A stretch of DNA of 64,000 bases, taken from assembly GCF_037975245.1 (NCBI RefSeq), contig NC_092561.1, positions 7,262,501-7,326,500 of the forward strand, given 5' to 3'. Source of the DNA: Apostichopus japonicus (Eukaryota; Echinodermata; Holothuroidea; Aspidochirotida; Stichopodidae). A program made the translations under genes and the position numbers. Positions 35,501 to 48,500 of the stretch are shown one piece after another. Under the pieces are notes generated by a model. That model ran no database searches. It was not told the DNA's origin and worked only from the letters and a program-made list of their open reading frames with translations. The number at the start of each line of letters is the position of its first letter. The first letter of the stretch is position 1.

Positions 35501-36647
35501 AGTTAAGCTGATTCATGGGAGGATTCCGCAACTTTTCTTGCTTCTTCCTCTGTTTCTTCATCGTCTTTCTCAGCTGCCTCTCAAAAGACTCATTGTAAAA
35601 ATAGCCAGGGCTAAGGGCATGTATAAAGGACGGCAAATCTAAACCGTTCTCACAGACAACGGGAATGAAGTTATTGCACTTTTTGGTGAGGGTTTTATAG
35701 AGCCCTGTGTGATGTTCCAGCTTACTGTGGTCATGGTTTAGAGAATTCGAGGTTATCAATGGCACGACTAAGGTGCAATTGTCTATCACTTCTTCCAGTT
35801 GCTCAAAGTGTGGTTCTCCTATTGTAAACTCTTCTCTGGACATGGTCGTCCATTGGTTCTTCTTACATAGAGTCACAAAATTATCTCTATGCTCCTTGTC
35901 CTTTGGGTCGTAGAGGACGAGGACGTCATGGTACTCCTCGTCGTCACTGTCGCCCTCGCTGTCGCAACGAGACACGGAGGCCTCCTTGCTGACAAGAGGC
36001 GAGAACGGTTTCTCAACGCTCCCGCATTTGTTCTCTTTAAACCCTTGAGATCGTTTGCTCGCATTACGTTCCAACGGTATCTGGTATTGCACATTTCCCT
36101 CTTCTACCTTAGTCTCCACTGGAATAATTCCCTCCTCTTGGAAACATCGGGTCGTGACTTCCCCGCCGTTGGGGACTTTAGTCGATGACGCCGTGACTTG
36201 TGACTTTGTTTCCGAGACCGTCGACGATAACGGTTTTGGGAAGCAGCTTCCGCAATCTCTCGTCTGAGATTCTTTGACCTCTGACACAAATGTCGGAGCA
36301 CTCATGGCGAACGAAGAATCGTTCCCTGTTAGATCAAAATATTTACGGGAGGAATCTTCTCCAATATCATGATTTCCTGCCATTTTTCTCGTAAAGTTTC
36401 TTGGTTGGTCTCCGTCACTGTTACACCTGATGGCCTTATCTTTGGAAGATATGCTCAAGTCGGTAAAGTTCTCCGGTGTTTGCTCTTCTTGATCACCAGA
36501 GCGATCTTGTCGTTCCGATAGATTATAGTCACGACTACCATTCTGTCCATCCTGGACCTTTCTTTGAAAGTGCAGTAATCTCTCTCGTTGATCTTCATTG
36601 GTCAATCGCTTCCCGCCTTCGGCCCCTAACAACGGATCAGGTTCCAT
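32583..36647 (-). CDS. TIR-domain plus death-domain adaptor (TIR first, death domain last)
   Basis: Two coding exons, 36647-35469 and 33032-32583, join in phase 0 across a GT-AG intron (CAG|gtaaac ... accgcag|GGC). They encode 393+149 = 542 residues. Residues 1-235 are polar and low-complexity. Residues 239-375 form a TIR domain: box 1 DVLVLYDPKD, BB-loop region FTIGEPHFEQLEEVIDNC, then LVVPLITSNSLN and FIPVV, followed by a Lys/Arg-rich linker. The spacing best resembles TRIF/TRAM (TICAM) TIR domains. Residues about 430-515 form a death domain: FRELCLVLDLRDPLGSPYWH, LLADAMGLTSQEIRW, VEDVLRDLVKIM, with the usual Trp. There is no signal peptide or membrane helix, so it is a cytosolic adaptor, presumably in Toll/IL-1-type or NF-kB signalling (inference). 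The ATG at 36647 has a good context (AAGATGG), and an in-frame TAA lies about 45 nt upstream. A noncoding 5' exon is possible. Confidence 0.85.
34775..35245. mobile_element. hAT-like element with TAAGGTGACCA ends, intron of the TIR-death gene
   Basis: A 471-bp element with termini TAAGGTGACCATATTTGCC and GGGGACGTCTGGTCACCTTA, and multiple internal CGGGGACA words near the right end. The perfect 8-bp target duplication GTCTAGAG lies at 34767-34774 and 35246-35253. The ends and duplication length indicate the hAT superfamily. There is no transposase ORF. Confidence 0.9.
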
Positions 36648-38700
36648 CTTGATGTCATCGAGACTCCAGCTTCTGCTGCGGACACTAATTTAATACTAAG
36701 CTACCTTCTAAAGACATCATCTGTAGGAATAAAGTTATGAAAAAGGGCATATTCATAAATACCCATCATAGAAGAATCAAAGATAGACAGACAAATTTAG
36801 TATACAGGTTTCACTTTCTAAACAGATTGGCGACTAACATTGCATAAAAATAATTATTGTAGCTAAAAGTGGCTTACCTACAGTAGTTCTAACATAGTTC
36901 AAGTATTTACATTGGTCCATATTGGACCCCGTACATTTTATACCGTAGTATTAGTCAGTTCTACTTGTCAATAATGTTGTATGGCACCTAGCCTAACATA
37001 TATAATAGATGTACATGTTCACATGCAGATTCGTAGCCTATCTGTCGTTGAAGCAATGAGTTTGCCGAACTTAGAGTAGGCACAGACGTACAGACACGAA
37101 TGTTTTTCCTTTTTCCAACTTTCCACACCTATGACATGTTATGCCTCCATAGTTTGCATCAAAATTTCTACTTACCTCTTGAAAGCCTTATCCGGACTAG
37201 TTATTCTGTTGAATTGTGTGCTCATACTGTCGGTGGTTTTACTGCACCAGCGTGAATTTTATTCTCTCACGTTGTCTTCACATTCCAAACTGTGTATGTA
37301 CATAATATGAGATGAGTAATATCTGTAACGTACTGTAGTATCGTAATTTCAAACATGCCCAGTAGCAAACAACAGATCTACCTAAGCCTTCCAATCAATG
37401 AGTCATTTCTAACAATAACTTTACTATAAAGTATGAACGTACCTGTAAATAAATGCATTTGTTGCGAACGTCGAATAGTTGTTATTTTTGGGAATCCCCT
37501 CTACTCGTACATTACGTAATAGTGCAATTGTTGGCTCAAGGGGCTAAATTGTGCTCATTTACACCAGGGAGTTGTTATGGAACTCCCTGGTTACACATCA
37601 TTACGGCGGGTTCGATACATTGACAGGTGTTAAAAAAAAAACATCTTCCCACATTTGCTAACGAAGAACACTTTTTAACAGAAAGCAAACGTATAATTGT
37701 ATCATTGCTTAGACTGCGATTACTCGGACATTGATATAGTGCGTGCCTTAATTGTCCGATTTCTCAATTTCAAATTTATTCTCATATGTTTGTACAAGAT
37801 TAACACAAAAAATAACATTAGTCTGAGAATACCAAGCCTTTCTTCACACACCTCTAGGGGAGATTTGCGTACTGCAATGCAGGCATTTTCACAGAAATTT
37901 GCCATTTAAGTGCCTATAATTAATTTGAGCTTAATTTGTTTGCAGCTATGAGTTATAATTGAAAAAAAAAAAATCAGAAGAGATCCCATAACCTCCACTC
38001 AACCCCCCTGCCCCCTAAGAAAAACAATCATCTACTTTATCACGGATTGTTGTGTTACTGATGAATGCATGTGGTTGCCACTGATGAATGCATGAGGTTG
38101 CCATCTTTGTTTAAAGGCTGGAATCCAGTTTTTGAATATATAGCTTATTAGAAACGATATTACGGTACCTAACCATCACTGTTGGTATATGCAAGACATT
38201 AATTTTGGGCCAATTTCACCTCTGGCCTACATGTTGTCCTTTTCAACATAACCCTCAACATCTGGAAAAAAAAAATTGTAATATTTGTCTCATCATTCTC
38301 TACATATGGTGTGGTTTAATGGCTATTTCCTACGTGTTGACAACCAGAAAATGGCTAAACACAAATATTTGGGTTGCAACTAGTAGTAGCCTACTATAGT
38401 AATAATAATAATAATAGCAATAATAATAGCAATAATAATAATAATAGCAATAATAATAATAATAGCAATAAAAATAATAATAATAATAATAATAATAGCA
38501 ATAATAATAGCAATAATAATAATAGCAATATTAATAATACATTATGTAGGCACTAGTGTCTTGTCTCAATGTAGGCCTATACCTTATTTGAGTGTGCCAC
38601 TGTTGGCAACAATTAATGACAGTCTCAATTAAACAACTTGATCGCGTTAATGACAGAAATGTGCAAAGTTAGTGGAAAACGTACCTGAACTTGAGTTTAA
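36648..38700. other. Upstream region of the TIR-death gene
   Basis: AT-rich, no exon recognised. It contains a perfect 10-bp-arm inverted repeat (37564-37573 and 37581-37590, CCAGGGAGTT / AACTCCCTGG) and an AAT-type microsatellite at 38398-38540. The promoter and any 5' noncoding exon of the minus-strand gene should lie here but were not pinpointed. Confidence 0.4.
38398..38540 (+). repeat. AAT/AATAGC microsatellite
   Basis: A long run of AAT triplets broken at intervals by AGC. It reads as poly-Asn with Ser in one frame but shows no coding context. Confidence 0.9.
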
Positions 38701-38714
38701 CACTGGATATGTTA

Positions 38715-38918
38715 CTGGATACTAAGGAGTGATAGTTCCGGTGCTTTTCAATCATAAGGTCCCGCCGAGTTCGAGTCACTCCAAGATTAATGTATGTCGT
38801 CCAGTTACAGATGTTGACGGCAATTCATAATCATGGACGTTAAATATGAATCTATTATCTAAGAGACTGACTTCGGTCAGCTTGCGGCTTTGATTCCTGC
38901 TTGCAGGAGGATCTAATA
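38715..38918 (+). mobile_element. tRNA-derived SINE copy
   Basis: Contains TTTCAATCATAAGGTCCC, GAGTTCGAGTCACTCCAAG (B-box region), ATTAATGTATGTCGTCCAG, ACTTCGGTCAGCTTGCGGC and GCAGGAGGATCTAATAT, then a TATATACATACAT tail. It matches 61350-61566 throughout, but the A-box half is degraded. Confidence 0.75.
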
Positions 38919-39279
38919 TAAATATATACATACATATATACACCCATACATACATATGATATTCCGGGCCTCATAACATTAAGTCATACTTTCACACATT
39001 CACACACACACACACACAGATCCTCTTCAAAATTAAAAGGTCACCGTAAGGGTACCGGGTACCGTTAAGAAAACAATCGAATGGAGAATGAAACTCGATT
39101 CAATAAAGAAGATATAGATGACACGCAATGATACGTATAACCTCAAAATATGTCCACTGTTCATACGCGTTCACTTTCAATCCGCCAATATATGTGTCAT
39201 AAAGAACTGATCACATTTATATTTAATAATAAAAACGTCATAATATTTGGTTCTAGAAGCGAAGGGACTTCCCGATAGG

Positions 39280-39572
39280 CAGGCGCGTAGCCAAGGGGGG
39301 GGGGGGCGAAGGGGCAGCCGCCCCCTCCCTTGAGCATATTTTTTTTAAATTTAAATGTTTTTATGATATCGCTAGTATTTTCAAAAGAGATAATACTAAG
39401 ATGCAACTTTCAAGGCCTGGGAAGTGCCATTTCCTGCGACCTGGGAGGCATTTTCAGCCAAAATTTTCTCGTACGCTTCGCGCCAACTCATGGTGGCGCT
39501 AGGCTTAGATAGTTTACAATGCCGAATTTACACTTTCGCCCCTCCCTTGGCAAATTCCTGGCTACGCGCCTG
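39280..39572 (-). mobile_element. hAT-like element with GGCGCGTAGCCA ends, copy B
   Basis: A 293-bp element with ends CAGGCGCGTAGCCAAGG and CCTGGCTACGCGCCTG, and a perfect 8-bp target duplication CCGATAGG at 39272-39279 and 39573-39580. It is the reverse-orientation sibling of 30708-30999. Shared words include AAGGCCTGGGAAGTGCCATT and CATGGTGGCGCTAGGCTTAG. Confidence 0.9.
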
Positions 39573-42255
39573 CCGATAGGTGGAGTAATTGCTTCAGAAA
39601 ACATCCCGGCTTGCTGCAAGCCCTTTCGGCATCCCTTTGGGACGCCGATGTGCATCCTACCGAAGACTATATTAGAACCATGTACTTGTAGTCATAACAA
39701 ACTATGTAGTAACAAATTACTATGAAATAAAAAAAAATTACTAGGTAACAAAAAATATTTGTCGAAAACAAATTACTTGTAATAAAAAATTAGTAATATT
39801 TTATAATAAATTACAAATTGAATATCAGATCAATAATTTGTAATAAAGTAATAATTCGTAGCAGAGAAATTTATGGATAGAACGGGATTCGAACCAGTTA
39901 CCTATGGGTAATTCAGTTTTTTTTGTAGCATCACGAAAGAATGTGATTTCTTGTATTTTTGTTGTCATGCTCAAGTCACCGATGAACGAAGATCCGTTCA
40001 GAGGATGCAGTGCTTAGGTAGTGCCATGTATATAGGAAAGGGGATGGGGGGGGAGGGTCCTCCCCCAGAAAATATTAAGAGGTACATTCTGAGGCTTGTT
40101 TAGTCTATAAATGACCAAGGTTGTGCTAACGACAAGTTTTAGTTTACGTTTTGCCTGGGTTGAAATGAATGGGTCATGGGAGAGGGTAGCACCGCACACA
40201 TACCCTTGTAACCGCCACTGGTACACCACTCGTCAATGCAACCTTGGACTGAAGCAAGTTATTTGTGCTTCAAAGGCGCTGTGAAAAACATTATAGTTTA
40301 GACATTTCCATGATAAAGATTCAGTTTAAATATCAGGAAGGTGGTGAGGGGGAGAGAGGGGAGATGGGGCGGGGGGGGGATATACATTAAGTTTTCTCCC
40401 TCTCTTTCGTTTGTTCCTCGCAAACGTCTTCAACGAAGAGTTCTCCTCCTTCGTTTTGGTGACTTATGCGTAAATATTGAGAATGCATGCGTTTGACCAA
40501 AATTTCTACACCAGGTAGGCTGGAACAAGGATTTTTTTTTATTGACCAGTTGTATTGGCATTGTAACAGACATCATATCTCATTCATTGAGCTGTTACGA
40601 ATGTTACATTTGTGGTCGCATAAAGTGTCGTAAAAATATCTGCTGATAATTATTATTATTATAAGTTCACACTCCCAAATTACAATTCGGTAAGAAATTA
40701 TCTTCACTGTTTTCTGGTCACTGTTGCAAAAGTGGATGTAAAAATGATTTAAAAGATGGCGCTGTTCATAAATAGAAAGCAGAGCCGTACGGGTTCTGAT
40801 AGAAAGTAACCACATGATGGATGGCGTGTACTGAAGATACCGTAGCATAATTTGCGTATATGAACGTAAGCTACATCCGCCCGAAATTTCTAACGCTTGT
40901 TGGGGAGGGAGGGGGGGGGGTGGGTGGGAGCCCTAGAGAGACCATTTTGTATTTAATTAATATCTTGCTTGGATGCCAAAGAGTGTGAAATAAAACTACA
41001 GATGGTTTAAAGGCAAGGATGATTGATTGTTAAGAAATTCGTTGGCGACCAGGAAAATGAGAAAGCTGGACTTGAAGCATCAGTTGGGAAGTCTTGTGTG
41101 TAACGTTTTACCAATTCCTGGTTAAACTTGCAATTGCCATGATAGTCCAAGCCATCATTTGGTGGGTAAGACTTATCAGTTGAAAACTGTCATACAATTG
41201 CGACTTTGAAAAGTCAAAACGACAAATTTTAGCAATGAATTGTCGGACTGTATGGGCATTTTTGTAACATGTACCGCGATACTCTTGCATGGTTAAAGTA
41301 TGGTAATTCCACATTATAACATACCTGCAACCGTCCTCATAATCAACACACCTTTGATGTGTTCAATTTGTATCCAAACAGTTGTGACAATTTTAACTTT
41401 TTTGGGGGTTACTTATCAACATCCGTGTATCACAAAATTCCTGGGAGTCATCTGTGGGCAGTGTCAAGAAAACCTCACCGTGGCAACATATGTTTGGACA
41501 CATCACAAAAGCTTCAGTATTATCCCCCTCCCCCAAATATGCTATACAGTCAATTAATGGTCATTATATTTCAACTACAAGGTGCTATTTACCCGCTTTC
41601 CACTAGCTGGGACATTTTCCACTCCAACAGAACATCGCTCTGAATATTTATCATTGCTGGGAATAATATGGAGGGTGAGAAGAACCTCTAATAAGGCACT
41701 TCTAATGTAAACTTCTATAATATTGTAATAAGTTGCTAGAAAAATGTAACAACTTTATGAAAGATGTGAAAATTGAGGTATGTTGCAAGCAGCTGAATAT
41801 GCTTGCAAAGAAAAAATTAAAAAGTATTAATGAATAATATGATAAAATAAAATATTGAAAATAAGGACAAGAAATGAGGCAATTACCTTGTTATGGTTTT
41901 ATAATTGTTATATTCATTTCAACACTGAATAAGAACCTTTTTTGTTTCAAAAATGATGTTAATAAACTTCTGACACCAAACCATTTTGAATGAACCAGTA
42001 ATAATGTTCATCGGCCAGGGAAATGGGTGAAAATAGTCACTTTTCCTACCATGCCATTCATAGACAATGCATACCTTTCTGTAAGTTCTTTGAGAATGTA
42101 ACCAAAAACTCATTTGTGACAGCAAAAAGTGGATTCCTTGTTTTTTTGAAAATCGTCGAAAAAAAATAACGAAAGACAAAAAATTGGCTTCATTTTTGGT
42201 ACAGTATGATGTACTATATCTCTCAATTGTTTTTTTTTTTTAAATTACATTTTTT
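39573..42255. other. Intergenic DNA, no gene recognised
   Basis: AT-rich sequence with scattered repeat pieces, including a CAGTGGCGGTTACAAGGG-type end (reverse) near 40204-40221 and a tRNA T-arm-like GGGATTCGAACC at 39889-39900. No exon-like frame with recognisable homology was found on either strand. Confidence 0.4.
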
Positions 42256-42261
42256 TTTATT
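42256..42261 (-). terminator. Candidate poly(A) signal for ATP5PB
   Basis: AATAAA on the minus strand, about 255 nt downstream of the ATP5PB stop codon. It is a reasonable 3'UTR length for a housekeeping gene, but no transcript evidence is available. Confidence 0.4.
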
Positions 42262-42513
42262 CTTTTTCAACTGTATGTTTTGTTTGCTGAATTTGTTGTT
42301 GTTGATGACATTAAAATCTATGCTTTGACGGTTCAGACATACTCATGCACCAATTCTTATCACAACTAAACATGCTTCTCTAAACCCAAAACACAGCAGG
42401 TGTAAATATTTTAACTATTTTTCTTGTCACTCATTTCACACATAAATATCATTACTTAGATTCAAAGAAGTCTTGTTGGTGTTGTCAATCTCTAGCTATA
42501 TCCTGAAGTATCA

Positions 42514-45500
42514 TTAAGCCTTGGCCAACCCCTTCAAGTCTGTCAAACATTTGTCCAGGATCGCTGTTTCCTGTGAAATATGAGAATAAAGGAAACAGAG
42601 ATTATTAATGGATGAATCGCAAAAAAAAGTGTCTCGTACTGTTGTATATTTTTGCCCGTGGGAGAAGACTGTCGGTAGCTGACATGACCTATGAACACTC
42701 GATTAAACAAAAGTCAATGAATTTTAGACAAATATTGATCTCCCACTAAATATTGGCTCTGTGATATCTGTTTCTGATGTACACATCATCTCTTAATCAA
42801 AACAGACAATGCACTCTTTTCTAATGGAATGGTTGATTGGCACTTTGTACGTACAAAATAAACACAATATTAGCAAGCTCTTGTTTCAAATGGAAGTAAC
42901 AACAGATACATTCACAGATGAAACCCAGTTTTCTTGAGAAAGCTATCACCTTTTTTTCCTCCATGTACTGAAATCCTGAGCTTTCCTGGTCAAGAAAGTT
43001 TTTACTATACAAGGAAAAAATGTCCTTAGTGATTTCTCAATCCTATTATTAAAGATGCCTATTTCCCAGCAATGGTCAAGTGATAATTGCATGTTTTTCT
43101 TCCCACTGAGGAGAGGTTTATGAAATGGGACGATTTGGAAAAGCAGGGGTGAACAGTGTCTAGGTTTCTGTCTAGTCTAACATAAATTCCTCACCTGTTG
43201 TGGAGTAATGCTCTTTAAGACATTTTCTTCTATCCACTGGACCATATTCTGCTGTTCCATCCTTCTTCGGAGGCTCTCGACATCCACTTGGTAGTCCTGC
43301 ACAGAGAAAAACAAAGCAACTGATAATGGACCAAACAACAAATCTGTTTTCAATTATGTATGCTATTGTATTCGTTTTGGTGATATCAAAATTTGTCAAT
43401 CTAATAAACAAAATAATGAAGTCATATTGCCGGCTGTCAAACCAAGTAGAAAACAAAAAACAAAAAACCAAAATCTTTATACTAAAGATAATCATTACGT
43501 GCCCCAGATTATAGCATGCTTAAAAATTGCTCGAAATATTCTACAGTACCTTCATGGAGGGTGCTTCTCACCGTATCATTCTCACAAGGGTTATATTAGG
43601 CAATACAAATGCATTGGCTAGAATATATGCTTAAGGGTGCAGCTGTCTCAATAATAGTCTAAGCATGTGTGGCAACGTTAACAGAACATAATGACACTAT
43701 TCAGTGGCGTAGGAAGGTAGTTTTGAGTGGAAGGGCTGAAGACTGATGGCCGGCCTGGGGGAGGGGTCTAAGGGGAGGGGGTGTCCCCCTCCCCTTTGGA
43801 ATTTTTTAGCATTTCCAGGTGGCCTCAGATGCAATTTGGTGCAATATAGCACACATCAACACCCACTCCATTTTGTAAAGAATTTTGCATTTTCACCTGG
43901 CCTTAGATGCATTTTGGTGCTTCAAATGAGATTTTTTTCTCATTTGGAAATGAAAAAGGGGTTTTCTGACTTGCGGAGCGGGGGGGGTGGAACGATACTT
44001 CCGCCCCCCATATTTTTCACTGGGGGGCTGGCGCCCCCCCAGTTCCTACGCCCTTGACACTATTGTCAATGTCCTAATGCATTTATCACATTTATTTGCT
44101 GATAATGAAACCGGCTGCATTTATATATATACCTGTACTACCAGACAACTAAGTAAAAAGAAAGCAAAACAGTAATGAAATTGACAGCATCCTCATTTTT
44201 TTGCAATGTTTTTTTGGCCAACAAAGTTTGAACACATTAATGTCACCCATCAAGTGACTTCTCTTTCTTACCAATCTTCCTTTGACACTATTTGCAACTT
44301 GCTGCAATCTCTCCCTGTACTCCAGCTCCAACTGCATCTGAATGTTTTCCTGTGAATATAAAAGAAGGAAATAAATAGTCAATGGTTCATTGTATCAAAA
44401 GGTATACGTAGAAAGACACTCTCCTGGGTGTGCTCTGATTGACCAGGGTAAGTCTTTACTAGTACTCGTGTATGAGTGCAGTTGCCTGTGCTATTACTCC
44501 TATAGTTGCCTGCACTAGTACTCGTATATATGGTATAGTTGCTTGTACTAGTACTCGTATATATGGTATAGTTGCTTGTACTAGTACTCGTATATATGGT
44601 ATAGTTGCTTGTACTAGTACTCGTATATATGGTATAGTTGCTTGTACTAGTACTCGTATATATGGTATAGTTGCTTGTACTAGTACTCGTATATATGGTA
44701 TAGTTGCTTGTACTAGTACTCGTATATATGGTATAGTTGCTTGTACTAGTACTTGTATATATGGTATAGTTGCTTGTACTAGTACTCGTATATATGGTAT
44801 AGTTGCTTGTACTAGTACTCGTATATATGGTATAGTTGCTTGTACTAGTACTCGTATATGAGTATAGTTGCCTGCACTAGTACTCGTATATATGGTATAG
44901 TTACCTCTACTAGTATTCGTATTTGAGTATAGTTGCCTGTACTAGAGCTCGTATATATGGTATAGTTGCCTGTACTAGTATTCGTATTTGAGTATAGTTG
45001 CTTGTACTAGTACTCGTATATATGGTATAGTTGCCTGTACTGGTACTCGTATTTGAGCATAGTTGCCTGTACTAGTACACTTGTATATATGGTATAGTTG
45101 CCTCTACTAGTACCCCAATTTGAGTATAGTTGCCTGTACTGGTACCCCTATTTGAGTATAGTTGCTTGTACTTGTACTCGTATATGAGTATAGTTGCCTG
45201 TACTAGTACTCATATTTGGGTACAATTGCCTGTACTAGTACACCCAGTATATAAGTACAGTTGCCTGTACTAGTACTTGTATATGAGAACAGCAGCCTGT
45301 ACTAGTACCCCAATTTGAGTACAGTAACCTGTACTAGTACTCGTATTTGAATATAGTTGCCTGTCCTGGTACTCGTACTTGAGTATATTTTGTTGCCTGT
45401 GCGTGTAATCATTGTCAAATATTTCTACTTAATACTCAAGGCATCTTAGAAATCTGGTGTAGATACGAGTACAGGGCTAGGTACTCTTACTCTCCCGAAG

Positions 45501-48500
45501 AGCCTTGTACATTTGTACCCATACCGAGGAGAAATCTGTACTTATACTCATACCACAAGTCTGCTGCTGTTCTATGAAAGTTAAATGATTTCTTGACTTA
45601 CTCTCTTGGCATCAAAGAGATGACTCCTTCCTTCCAGACGCCATTGCTCCTTCTTCTCTCCTTCGATGGCTTCTGCAAGGTTTGCTAGCTCAGCATTTTT
45701 GGAGGAATACGCTTGGACGAGATCGGCCTGTAAATGTAAAAAGTTGCAAATTTGAAATATGACGGCCGGCTCACTTTTAGCTATCAAAGCAAGAAAGGAG
45801 TCATTCACTGTATGATCGATTAAAATTGATTTCACACAATCTTTGCTTTCCTTGTTTGATATTGGCAAAGGTCAGGCCATCTTGGGAGAGATGCCTTTTG
45901 CAAAGCAATTTCAATCTCTCCTTGTCGGTGTGCATAGACAGTGACATAGGAAGCGGGAAGGGTGACACAGGAAGTGGGAAGGGTGACCTAGAGATTGAAA
46001 AGTTTTGGCAGTTTTCATCCCAATCTCTTTCCTCCCCTCACCCCAACACACTCACCCCTACACACACCATCTCAATCATCCATAAGTAGTTCATCTATGA
46101 TTACTCTACACCTTAAAATAGATAGAACACCTACCTCTCTTTGCCTGTCAGCATAAGCGGCGATGCTAGGTCCAAACTTTTTGATGGTGTAGACGAGGAG
46201 ACCGATGGCGACAGTTGCGTGAACAGTCTCTGGTCCAAAGATGTAGATTTCCTTGTTGATGAGGTACATGACTAATCCAAAGCCAAACATGTATGGACCT
46301 AAGGAGAAAGAATGAGATGACGAAATGTACTATGTAAGCATAAGACCAAAGGACTCCATACAAAAGATGTATGAACCTAACCAAAAAACATGCGATGAAG
46401 TAATGTACAATGTAAGCATTATAACACCAAAAGGCTATGGACATACAAATCTGCATATATACACATCAACAGAAAGCCAGTTTGGGCCCCAGGCACCACT
46501 ATGTCACAGAGCTACGTTCCTTGTATTTCTTCGTCAAGTGCATATTATGTAAATGAGAAATTTAGAATACTTTATTCTTATCCAATATTTTTTCCCACCT
46601 CAAAAATTGAAAATTGTTCAGTTTCACAGCAAGAGCCAAACAGTACAACCACCTGATAATGATAGTTGTCTAATGAACATTACATGATGCTGATCAGATC
46701 CAATGCCTCTCTCCCACACAAACATATATATACACACACACACAGTATGGATTACATGAGTGATTTCAACCAAAACATGAACAAATTCAATACAAAGGAG
46801 AACGGACAATGAAATGAGTGTCATCGCCTTAAAATTAGTTAATTACCTACCTGTAACCCCGGTTTTGCCGTAGAACATTTGTAACCATTCTTCTGGAATG
46901 AAACCCAGCCTGACTTTGCCTCCATGCTCTGGCATTTTGTAGGGCATGGACTTTTGATTGGAGGTATGAAGTAGACACATCTTTGGAGCTGCAGCAATGC
47001 TACAGATGGAAATAAAAAATGGGCACATGTAGAGTGTAGGTAAGAAGGTAAGAAGAGGGGAAATCATTAGAAAGAGCAAATGGTTATAGTCAATGTTTAA
47101 TGCAAAGTTACTTAAGTCCAAGCAATATTGAAAACCCCTTTACATACTTGACAAATGATGACATTGAGCAAACTGCTCATTAAAAACAAGAAATTGAAAT
47201 AAACAAATTCCTCTCAGTTTCTTCGAAACTAGATAGCATTGTTTTTTTGTAATCAGTTGCCGTGGGCCAGAACTACAACATAACACCATATATGTCTGAG
47301 TGCTGTTTTTCAAGCCAAGAAAGTGTCTGGTCAGTGTTTGCACAGACATGAAAGTATTAACTCTCTATATGGTGTTTTTAAAAAGAATCAAAACAAATTA
47401 ATCATATTAATAATGGAACAGTACAATAGCTCATTGCCTAAATCATTAGGGTTTTCTTCCTTGTTTTAACAACATGGGTCAACCCTGAACAATTTTTTTA
47501 CAATCTCCAAGTAGTATGTGTAGCTAACATCCAAGAAAAGAGTCAGGGTCCAAATGTCAATATGCAATATAAAAGTCTTACCTTGGTCCTGCTGTCCGCA
47601 AAACCACATTTGACAAAGCAGCACCTGAAAAATAAGGCAAGAAATTAACTTGACAGATCTAGTATTTGTTGAATGGATTCTAAACATTGACCAGGATACT
47701 ATAAACTTAAGAAAAAGAAAAAAGAGGGCAATGCAATATTTTAGCAACAATAAGAAATACACTAAAAAAGTTGGAATATATATATTTTTCCAAGCAGAGA
47801 AATGATATACAATACAAAGTGCTTAATTATACAAGTTCTATGATCTCCCAATTTGCTCATTCAGGTGTTAATAGGCCTAGGCTAGTTAATGGCAATCACT
47901 TTGAATCATTTGGTTTTGTGTATCTTGCAAAATAAGAACATTTATTCCTCAGTATTCGGGATACAAGTACTTTAGATTTGGCTGGGAAAAACTCATAGAG
48001 CAGTATATAAGAACTATATTCTGCTGTCTGTAAAAACTTAATGACACGAAACACTTCAATTTTCAGGCTAATCAATCCTGAATTAAACTTTTTACACATG
48101 AGGTTATTTCAATGGTGACTACGATTTTGCATGGTCTAAATTACAGGATGCTATCCATGAAGAAATCTAACACCAAATGAAATGATCATTTAAACATTAA
48201 ACATTCTTTTGAAACTTGAGTCTTAAGCAAACACCAGGTAATATAATGGAATTTCAAATATCCTTATTCTCTTTCCACTGAATCGTAACAGCAACTGTAG
48301 CCATTGTTTCCTATGCTAGGCTGTGGTACTCCGTATTATTAGAAACTAGGTCTAGGCCTAATGTTGCATACTACATACTAGTTAGGCCTGCATAAGGCTA
48401 CTATGTACTGTCATTACTTCAAACTTGGGCATACAATGGAAGCTTAGGCTTTAATTCCAATTCCTTTTAAACGATAGGCTACTGAATTATTACACGCTAC

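Noticed and set aside
35469-36000. RHIM or TRAF6-binding motif in the TIR-death protein's N-terminal region
   Set aside because: VQYQIPLE lacks the core Gly of a RHIM, and PVETKV lacks the terminal acidic or aromatic residue of a TRAF6 site.
38374-38556. Poly-Asn/Ser ORF
   Set aside because: An AAT microsatellite, with no coding context.
39871-39905. Possible tRNA on the minus strand (GGTTCGAATCCCG T-arm)
   Set aside because: Only a T-arm-like word is present. No D-arm, anticodon stem or acceptor pairing could be built around it.
44472-44861. 129-residue ORF of [11 protein letters not shown] repeats
   Set aside because: It is the translation of a 33-bp minisatellite, antisense and intronic in ATP5PB. 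The open frame follows from the period being divisible by three.
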